From: Caldisericaceae bacterium
GTDB taxonomy: Bacteria; Calditrichota; Calditrichia; Calditrichales; Calditrichaceae
Assembly (NCBI GenBank): GCA_021160885.1
Contig: JAGHBR010000001.1
Span: 1-7,094, forward strand
Reading direction: 5' to 3'
DNA: 7,094 nucleotides
A program made the position numbers and the translations under genes. The notes under the pieces were generated by a model that was not told the DNA's origin, made no database searches, and saw only the letters and a program-made list of their open reading frames with translations. Shown in pieces: positions 1 to 4,287 of the stretch. The first letter of the stretch is position 1. Each line of letters starts with the position of its first letter.

Positions 1-359
1 CCCATGTAATAATCTGGCTCTACATAAGGGATCAAAAGCGTTTTTCACCAAAAGCTCTGAATTTAATTGATACCTATGATATTTTTATCCCATCTATTTC
101 CATTTTAGAAATGCAATTTTTATACGAAATTAAAAAAATAAACGTTGAACCATTAGATATTATTACTGATTTGAGAGAGACGATTTCGCTGCTAACAATA
201 CATACAGATTCTGCTGATTTAATTCAAAATGCCCTGTCGTTAAACTGGACTCGTGACCCATTTGATAGGTTAATTGTTGCAGAAACGATCTATCATGGCG
301 CTACTTTACTGACTAAAGATGAAATGATTCGTAAAAATTTTAACAATGCTGTTTGGTGA
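1..359 (+). CDS. PIN-domain (VapC-like) toxin, 5' end cut by window edge
   Basis: This is the C-terminal part of a VapC-type PIN-domain endoribonuclease, a family that cleaves tRNA or other RNA and is neutralised by a VapB-type antitoxin. The frame is open from the first base. Translation begins HVIIWLYIRD, and the two bases before it (cc) would complete a Thr codon, matching the usual DTHV(I/L)(I/L)WL start, so the first catalytic Asp lies just outside. Visible PIN landmarks are SISILEM with the acidic residue of the second motif, TRDPFDRLIVAETI with the third acidic site, and GATLLTKDEMI with the fourth, ending in AVW as VapC proteins often do. About 118 residues are present, so only a few are missing. 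The CARF gene starts 4 nt after the stop, which suggests co-transcription. Any antitoxin gene would lie upstream of the window. The family call is secure; activity and target are inferred. Confidence 0.85.
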   Translation, partial: HVIIWLYIRDQKRFSPKALNLIDTYDIFIPSISILEMQFLYEIKKINVEPLDIITDLRETISLLTIHTDSADLIQNALSLNWTRDPFDRLIVAETIYHGATLLTKDEMIRKNFNNAVW

Positions 360-363
360 TCCC

Positions 364-1464
364 ATGAATAATTCAAACTTTAAAAACATCGTTATTACCG
401 TTGCCGGTTCCACTCCCCAAATTTTAACTGAAACACTCTACGATTTAATCATACAGCGCAAATTAAAAATTGATCGCATCATCATTATCACGACTAGGCA
501 TGGAAAAGAGGTATTTGAACAACGTTTACTTGATAATAAGAATGGACAATTTTATAAGTTTTGCGCAGAGTTTGAAATACCTTCTTACAAAATTCAGATT
601 GATTTTGTAGTTATTAAAAGCGAAAAAGGTGAGGAATTGTTCGATATTCGCAGTAAGGATGATAATCGTCTTGCTGCCAATTGTATTGTCAAAACAATTA
701 GAGATAATACGAAGGATGAAAATGTTCGAATTTTTGCCTCTATTGCCGGAGGGCGAAAAACCATGTCGACCTTTATGGGGTATGCCATGCAGTTGTATGG
801 AAGGAAACAAGATAAATTGTTTCATGTGTTAGTTGCGCCGGAAACATTAGAATCCAATCGGTATTTTTATTTTCCTCCTGCTAATGGCAAGGATGTTATA
901 TTCAAAGACCGTCAAGGAAAAGTTATCACTGTCCCCTACAAGCAAATAAAAATTTCAAATGCAGAAATACCTTTCATTCGTCTACGTGAAATTCTTCCTT
1001 TCATTCATGGCCCAATGGAAATGGAATACGAAGATCTGGTCAATTTAACGCAAAAAGAAATAACCGAGGCCTTTGTGCCCACCTTAAAATTAGATTTTAA
1101 AAACTTGGCTGTAATTGTAAAATGGCGTGAACAAGTATGGAATGTTAAGCTTAAACCAATTGATTTTGCCTTTTATTGCTACATGCTAAAACAACGCTCT
1201 ATTGTTAATTCCGAGGGGAATCCACACGAAAAAGCCATTCAAGAACTTTATTTAAAAGTACGCCCGGACGTCGATAAAGAAGACCGGACTGCAATACCTT
1301 CCTTTAAACATGAGGATCTGATTGATTCACGTCCGCGGATTAACCGGCAAATTAAAGAGGTTGTTACCTTTGACAAAATCCATCAATTTTTAATAATACA
1401 AAGTCAGCAAAAACACCGCATACCTACCTATTACATAAAACTTCCTGAGAGTAATATCATTTAA
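364..1464 (+). CDS. CRISPR-associated CARF protein, NE0113 family (Csm6/ring-nuclease-like) with C-terminal winged-helix-like domain
   Basis: This 366-aa protein matches the NE0113 family of CARF proteins. The CARF Rossmann fold begins NIVITVAGSTPQILTET (residues 8-24). The family signature IAGGRKTMS (127-135) is the expected cyclic-oligoadenylate contact segment, followed by LYGRKQDKLFHVLVAPE (144-160). CARF proteins bind cOA made by Cas10 in type III CRISPR immunity, and some members degrade it as ring nucleases. The C-terminal third has no convincing HEPN motif. KPIDFAFYCYMLKQR (264-278) and SRPRINRQIKE (322-332) followed by an LIIQSQ..RIPTYYIKLP strand pair look like a winged helix, so it may regulate transcription or be a ring nuclease rather than an RNase. 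I chose ATG 364 because GGTGAT (355-360) precedes it; an ATG at 346 lacks an SD and would overlap the PIN gene. Cas10 is not visible here. Family call firm, biochemical role uncertain. Confidence 0.85.
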   Translation: MNNSNFKNIVITVAGSTPQILTETLYDLIIQRKLKIDRIIIITTRHGKEVFEQRLLDNKNGQFYKFCAEFEIPSYKIQIDFVVIKSEKGEELFDIRSKDDNRLAANCIVKTIRDNTKDENVRIFASIAGGRKTMSTFMGYAMQLYGRKQDKLFHVLVAPETLESNRYFYFPPANGKDVIFKDRQGKVITVPYKQIKISNAEIPFIRLREILPFIHGPMEMEYEDLVNLTQKEITEAFVPTLKLDFKNLAVIVKWREQVWNVKLKPIDFAFYCYMLKQRSIVNSEGNPHEKAIQELYLKVRPDVDKEDRTAIPSFKHEDLIDSRPRINRQIKEVVTFDKIHQFLIIQSQQKHRIPTYYIKLPESNII

Positions 1465-1562
1465 ATATTTAACCTCATTCTTGCGTCTGCCCTAACGGAA
1501 ATTTCGTTCGCCTGAAAACCACCCTAACTTTTCTGAAATTAAAAACTCGCCTGAATAAATTG

Positions 1563-1628
1563 TGACCGTTCTTAGTCTCAATCCCCTCTGAATAAAGGGG
1601 AAAAATCAAGAAAGGAGGACGGTCATGA
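1563..1628 (+). promoter_or_regulatory. Nested RNA hairpin over the RBS and start codon of the DUF4258-like gene
   Basis: TGACCGTTCT (1563-1572) can pair with AGGACGGTCA (1616-1625) as ten consecutive base pairs with one G-U wobble; two further G-U pairs and a U-A pair could extend it to 1560-1628. The 3' arm contains the end of the Shine-Dalgarno AAAGGAGG (1611-1618) and the A of the ATG at 1625. Inside the loop, CCCCT (1583-1587) pairs with AGGGG (1596-1600). Folded this way, the transcript would hide the ribosome binding site, so translation of the small gene is probably conditional on temperature, a protein or an RNA. Alternatively the inverted repeat is a DNA operator. The pairing is visible; function is inferred. 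Confidence 0.5.
1568..1601 (+). repeat. Solitary CRISPR-repeat-like segment
   Basis: The segment contains GTCTCAATCCCC followed by a short AT-rich loop and AGGGGA. The TCAATCCC core with a small internal C/G-rich stem resembles repeats of many type I and III arrays. Only one copy is seen and no spacer-repeat periodicity follows, so it may be a degenerate repeat, a repeat-like antitoxin or processing site, or chance. The repeat of this organism is not in the window for comparison. Confidence 0.22.
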
Positions 1629-1906
1629 ACGTCACCATTTCAAACCATGCTTTAAAACGCATGCAACAACGCTCTATTGATGAGCTGATGATTGAAGCAG
1701 CCAGGTGTTTTGGCGAAAAAATTTATGCTAAAAATTCTCTTTACTTTTTTCTGGGAAAACGAGCGATGAAACGTTTATTAAAAGTGTTCAGGCCTCAGAA
1801 TCCGGAAAAGTGGGAAGGCTTAACGGTTGTCTGCGATCCTAAAAATGAAAAGGTATTGACGGTATTTAAAAATAAAAACTGGCTTAAGAAAATACGCTCC
1901 AAATGA
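1625..1906 (+). CDS. DUF4258-like small protein, putative RelE/BECR-fold toxin
   Basis: This 93-aa basic protein looks like a DUF4258-family member, a group thought to share the compact BECR/RelE-type RNase fold and often found as toxin-antitoxin components. The N-terminal motif ISNHALKRMQQRSI (residues 5-18) is the typical start, with H8, R12 and R16 as candidate functional residues. The C-terminal strand pair LTVVCDPKNEKVLTVFKNK fits the closing beta-hairpin. Ribosome binding is signalled by an unusually strong AAAGGAGG (1611-1618), 6 nt before the ATG. That site sits in a hairpin able to block it, consistent with a product whose amount must be held down. A stem resembling a terminator follows, then a 56-aa gene that could be its partner, though I see no recognisable antitoxin domain. 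Family call moderate; toxin activity is inferred. Confidence 0.65.
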   Translation: MNVTISNHALKRMQQRSIDELMIEAARCFGEKIYAKNSLYFFLGKRAMKRLLKVFRPQNPEKWEGLTVVCDPKNEKVLTVFKNKNWLKKIRSK

Positions 1907-1943
1907 TTGGTGATTCCTTCCTCTAAAATATGCAGGCCCCACA

Positions 1944-1984
1944 AAAATTGCGGTTCGGTAACCCACTGACCGTACCGCAATTTT
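1944..1984 (+). terminator. 16-bp inverted repeat with A/T-tract flanks, terminator-like
   Basis: The arms at 1944-1959 and 1969-1984 are complementary over 16 positions with one T-T mismatch, around a 9-nt loop (AACCCACTG). The GC-rich core GCGGTTCGGT/ACCGTACCGC is flanked by AAAA on the left and TTTT on the right, so it could act as an intrinsic terminator in either direction. It lies between the DUF4258-like gene and the next small gene, whose SD begins 8 nt after the stem. It may therefore be an attenuator or a protein-binding site. The right arm contains TGACCGT (starting in the loop), also found at 1563. Confidence 0.55.
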
Positions 1985-2003
1985 AAAAACGAAAGGAGGC
2001 AAT

Positions 2004-2174
2004 ATGGTTGTTTATATCGAAAAATACGATTGTCTGGTTTTAAAAGACAAATATGACTTTATTGATTATCTGTGTTCAGGCAAGTTAAAACAAACATTAA
2101 TTTATCTACAAAAAGAAGAACTCTTCATCCATCGAAAAAACTGGTTTCAGACATTGATTTCTGATGTTCATTAA
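2004..2174 (+). CDS. Small unknown protein, 56 aa
   Basis: This short frame runs from ATG 2004 to TAA 2172-2174 and is preceded by a perfect AAAGGAGG (1992-1999) with a tight 4-nt spacer, which is the main reason to believe it is real. It encodes 56 residues starting MVVYIEKYDC and ending QTLISDVH. I recognise no family. The composition is mixed: an N-terminal beta-like stretch, then KLKQTLIYLQKEEL as a probable helix, with aromatic residues near the end (NWF). It has no signal peptide or membrane segment. It sits between two long inverted repeats and directly after the DUF4258-like gene. It could be that gene's partner, perhaps an antitoxin-like or regulatory protein, but this rests only on position. 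Confidence 0.5.
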   Translation: MVVYIEKYDCLVLKDKYDFIDYLCSGKLKQTLIYLQKEELFIHRKNWFQTLISDVH

Positions 2175-2182
2175 AAATTTTA

Positions 2183-2254
2183 GGCGGGGCAACCTGTGTT
2201 CTTTGAAAAGGCCAATCACTTTTATAGGTTGCTCCCGTCTTATTAAAAATTTTT
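2183..2254 (+). terminator. Long inverted repeat after the 56-aa gene, probable terminator
   Basis: GGCGGGGCAACCT (2183-2195) pairs with AGGTTGCTCCCGTC (2226-2239) with a one-base bulge and minor mismatches, across a 30-nt loop. TTATT, an A-tract and five Ts (2250-2254) follow. It fits the end of the upstream small-gene unit. A near-identical 12-13-nt AT palindrome, TTAAAAATTTTA, lies on both sides (2171-2182 and 2243-2255), which is unusual for a simple terminator and might indicate a miniature mobile element. Confidence 0.45.
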
Positions 2255-2425
2255 ATAATTCATTCTCTTTGCAGTACTCTATGAGGCTTTAAAGAAGAGA
2301 AGGGCGTAATAGACAGATAATAAAAGAGTTAAAATTAGAGATGGCTTGAAAAGCAATTAAATAAAAAATTAGAATTTCTAAAATTTAATGATTTCTGCAA
2401 AGGTTTAAAAATAAAGGAGATTGTA
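2255..2425. other. AT-rich intergenic region upstream of the three-gene operon
   Basis: This stretch of about 170 nt has no frame with a convincing start and SD, no tRNA-like cloverleaf and no CRISPR repeats. It probably carries the promoter for the membrane peptide/helical protein/TPR operon, but I cannot name -35 and -10 boxes with confidence in such AT-rich sequence. The SD of the next gene, AAAGGAG (2413-2419), is at its right end. Confidence 0.4.
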
Positions 2426-2548
2426 ATGGGACAAACCATGTTTGAACTGCTCTGTGGAATTGTTACGGTTATTATCTTGTCCATTCAATTACGCAAAGCT
2501 AATAAAGAGATAAAAAGACAAGGGAGGCATCATAATGAATCACATTGA
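2426..2548 (+). CDS. Small single-span membrane protein, 40 aa
   Basis: ATG 2426 follows AAAGGAG (2413-2419) at a 6-nt spacing, and the frame ends at TGA 2546-2548. The 40-aa product has a hydrophobic stretch at about residues 6-22 (FELLCGIVTVIILSIQL) followed by a basic tail (RKANKEIKRQGRHH). The positive-inside rule puts the C-terminus in the cytoplasm. I know no named family for it. Its last 14 nt overlap the start of the 139-aa gene, so the two are probably translationally coupled and made together. A plausible job is anchoring its partner protein at the inner face of the membrane, which is inferred from the topology and overlap only. The hydrophobic segment, the SD and the overlap together make a real gene likely despite its size. 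Confidence 0.6.
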   Translation: MGQTMFELLCGIVTVIILSIQLRKANKEIKRQGRHHNESH

Positions 2549-2954
2549 AGAATTTTTTATGTTAGCTAAATTGAATTTATTATTTGCAATTGGACATCTG
2601 GCTGAATTGACCAAAGAAATAAGAAATGTGGCAGGAAATGTGGATCCTGATATTATGGAATTATACAATGCTTTTATCCAGATGGTTTCGACCTGTGAAA
2701 AAATTATGGATGCTCTGGATAGTCCATCATTAAATTTCAATCAAAAGGCAGCTGAAAAGTATGCCTATGAACACACAATATTTGAAACGTTTTCTGATTT
2801 TTTGAGCGCCATTTACAGGTATAAGGAATGGTTTCAGAACGTCATTTCTCAAAAAGACATAAAAGCTTTAGGTGAAATATCTCGATATATTCTGTTCATT
2901 GAGCTGGGGCAGGCCTTCTCGCAAAAGTCTGCAGAAACAAACCATACAATTTAA
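2535..2954 (+). CDS. Helical protein of unknown family, 139 aa
   Basis: I do not recognise this 139-aa protein. It is predicted by eye to be almost entirely alpha-helical, with successive amphipathic segments (about residues 3-33, 38-62, 70-102 and 105-130) and few strand-forming stretches, resembling a small helical-bundle adaptor. No catalytic motif, signal peptide or zinc site is visible. GGGAGG (2522-2527) precedes the ATG by 7 nt. The start overlaps the membrane peptide gene by 14 nt and the stop is 16 nt before the TPR gene, so it belongs to an operon with both. The arrangement suggests a complex of membrane peptide, helical adaptor and TPR scaffold. It is not obviously Csm2 or Cmr5, the small helical type III subunits, although those are hard to recognise by eye and cannot be excluded. 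Confidence 0.75.
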   Translation: MNHIEEFFMLAKLNLLFAIGHLAELTKEIRNVAGNVDPDIMELYNAFIQMVSTCEKIMDALDSPSLNFNQKAAEKYAYEHTIFETFSDFLSAIYRYKEWFQNVISQKDIKALGEISRYILFIELGQAFSQKSAETNHTI

Positions 2955-2970
2955 ACTTTTGGGGAATACT

Positions 2971-4101
2971 ATGGATGCCATTGAAAAACAAATAGCAAAT
3001 TTAGAAAAAAACAATCACTGGCAGCAAATTATTGATTTGTTAAAACCGCTGCTAAAAAGCGGAAACCAAAGCGTGTTCATTTTACGGTCTTTGGGCTTTG
3101 CCTATTCGCAACTTGATCGTTATGACGAAGCTCGCTATTGTTATAAACGTTGGATTGAACTGGAACCCGGTCGGGCGCAACCCTATTACCACGTGGGCTT
3201 TACTTTTTATGATGCCGGGCAGTGGAACGAAGCGGTAGAATGGTTTGATCTGGCTTTGGAACGGTTTCCGGATTACCTGGTTTGTTTGTACCGCAAGGGG
3301 GTGGCTTTATTCATGAAATTTAAAGCCCGTCAGGCTAAAGACACGTTAAAGAAAGCCATTATAGTTTACCAGCAATCTAACAATCCTGATTTTAAACAGA
3401 GGATGAGCAAATATTATTACCGTTCCATTTTCTACCTGGGAAAATGCTATTTACACATAAAATCGTTGAACAACGCCCGAGCCTGCTTTGAAAAAATATT
3501 GCAAGAAGACCAGCGCGCCTATATTGATCCTCTTTACGTAAAATACAATCTGGCTTTGAGTTTAATGAAGCTGAAAAAATACGAGCAAGCCGAACAACTG
3601 GCAATTACACTGACTAAAATGAATTCCAGGGCAGAATGGCTGTACGATTTTTGGGGAAGGCTGCTGATTGAACAAAATCGTCCTGCTGAGGCTATCCAAA
3701 AATTGAACATGGGCTTAAAGATTCGTGTACAGCCCTATATTCTGGCCGACCGGGCTAAAGCTTACTATTTGAATGGGCAAAGAGAGCTGGCTAAAAACGA
3801 TTTGCACGATGCTTTACGCCGTGACCGGAAAGCTAAACATAAAATTCTTCTGGAACTGGCTAAAATTGCGTTTGAAGAAAAACACTTAGAAGATGCAGAG
3901 GCTTATGCGCAACGGGCTATTGAATTTAAACGGAGGCTTTACGAGGCTGATTACGTTGAAGCTCATATCATGCTTAGCCACATTTACCAGGCAAAGGGAC
4001 AAACTAAGCAGGCCGAAGAAGAGCTGGAAATAGCTCAAAATATTCGGCCACAATTGGAATGGGAAGACGATTTGCTGATCAAATCTCGTATTATTCTTTA
4101 A
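2971..4101 (+). CDS. Tetratricopeptide-repeat (TPR) protein, 376 aa
   Basis: The protein is built from about eight or nine TPR units, helical hairpins that form a peptide-binding superhelix. Good matches include FAYSQLDRYDEARYCYKRWI (from about residue 43), FYDAGQWNEAVEWFDLALE in the next unit, SLNNARACFEKILQ, KKYEQAEQLA, RPAEAIQKLNMGL, HLEDAEAYAQRAIE and KGQTKQAEEELEIAQ near the C-terminus. No enzymatic domain such as a CHAT protease is attached, and there is no signal peptide, so it is probably a cytoplasmic scaffold. I start it at ATG 2971, after GGGGAA (2961-2966); the in-frame ATG at 2872 lies deep inside the upstream gene. It follows that gene after 16 nt, and the polymerase gene begins 186 nt downstream, so it may belong to a separate unit from the polymerase-cas1-cas2 genes. 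TPR fold secure, partner unknown. Confidence 0.88.
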   Translation: MDAIEKQIANLEKNNHWQQIIDLLKPLLKSGNQSVFILRSLGFAYSQLDRYDEARYCYKRWIELEPGRAQPYYHVGFTFYDAGQWNEAVEWFDLALERFPDYLVCLYRKGVALFMKFKARQAKDTLKKAIIVYQQSNNPDFKQRMSKYYYRSIFYLGKCYLHIKSLNNARACFEKILQEDQRAYIDPLYVKYNLALSLMKLKKYEQAEQLAITLTKMNSRAEWLYDFWGRLLIEQNRPAEAIQKLNMGLKIRVQPYILADRAKAYYLNGQRELAKNDLHDALRRDRKAKHKILLELAKIAFEEKHLEDAEAYAQRAIEFKRRLYEADYVEAHIMLSHIYQAKGQTKQAEEELEIAQNIRPQLEWEDDLLIKSRIIL

Positions 4102-4287
4102 AAAATCTGGTAATTGGTAAGTTTCTACCTTTTAGTGTGCTTTTGCGTAATCCCCTATCAATGTTGATTAATCTCATGAATCGCGTTCTGTTCAAAGGTT
4201 ATGAAGCCAAATATTGTATTTAGAAAATAGTGAGGTTTGACTTAACTCGCCTTGGCCGTAAAAAACAAAACATTGGAGAACATTATT
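4102..4287. other. Intergenic region before the polymerase-cas1-cas2 operon
   Basis: The 186 nt between the TPR stop and the polymerase ATG contain no other supported gene. It is the largest gap in the right half, so the promoter of the adaptation operon probably lies here. TTCAAA (4190-4195) and the AT-rich TATTGTATT downstream are a weak candidate pair. GGTA/TACC just after the TPR stop is too short to call a terminator. The SD of the next gene is GGAGA (4275-4279). Confidence 0.4.

Noticed and set aside
346..363. Upstream ATG at 346 as the CARF protein start
   Set aside because: It lacks an SD, overlaps the PIN gene and adds only six residues before the conserved N-terminus; ATG 364 has GGTGAT in position.
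526..825. Minus-strand frames opposite the CARF gene
   Set aside because: They are antisense to a firmly identified gene, have no family features and no SD.
985..1008. R-X6-H pattern in the CARF protein (R208-H215) as a HEPN active site
   Set aside because: It sits in the LREILPFIH junction segment rather than in a C-terminal helical bundle, so it probably matches by chance.
1508..1596. Repeated CTGAA-containing segments at 1512, 1551 and 1588 as a CRISPR array
   Set aside because: The shared core is only about 5-9 nt and the surrounding bases differ, so there is no true repeat-spacer structure.
1795..2002. Two 60-aa minus-strand frames across the 1944-1984 stem
   Set aside because: They run through a strong inverted repeat and overlap a better-supported gene; no SD or family features.
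2872..2970. Longer TPR protein starting at 2872
   Set aside because: The extra 33 residues lie within the 139-aa gene in another frame and do not look like TPR sequence; ATG 2971 with GGGGAA upstream is better.
4110..4135. Terminator after the TPR gene
   Set aside because: The GGTA/TACC stem is only 4 bp, with a weak T-tract.
4252..4287. TTG start at 4252 for the polymerase
   Set aside because: No SD precedes it at normal spacing, whereas ATG 4288 has GGAGA. It cannot be fully excluded.
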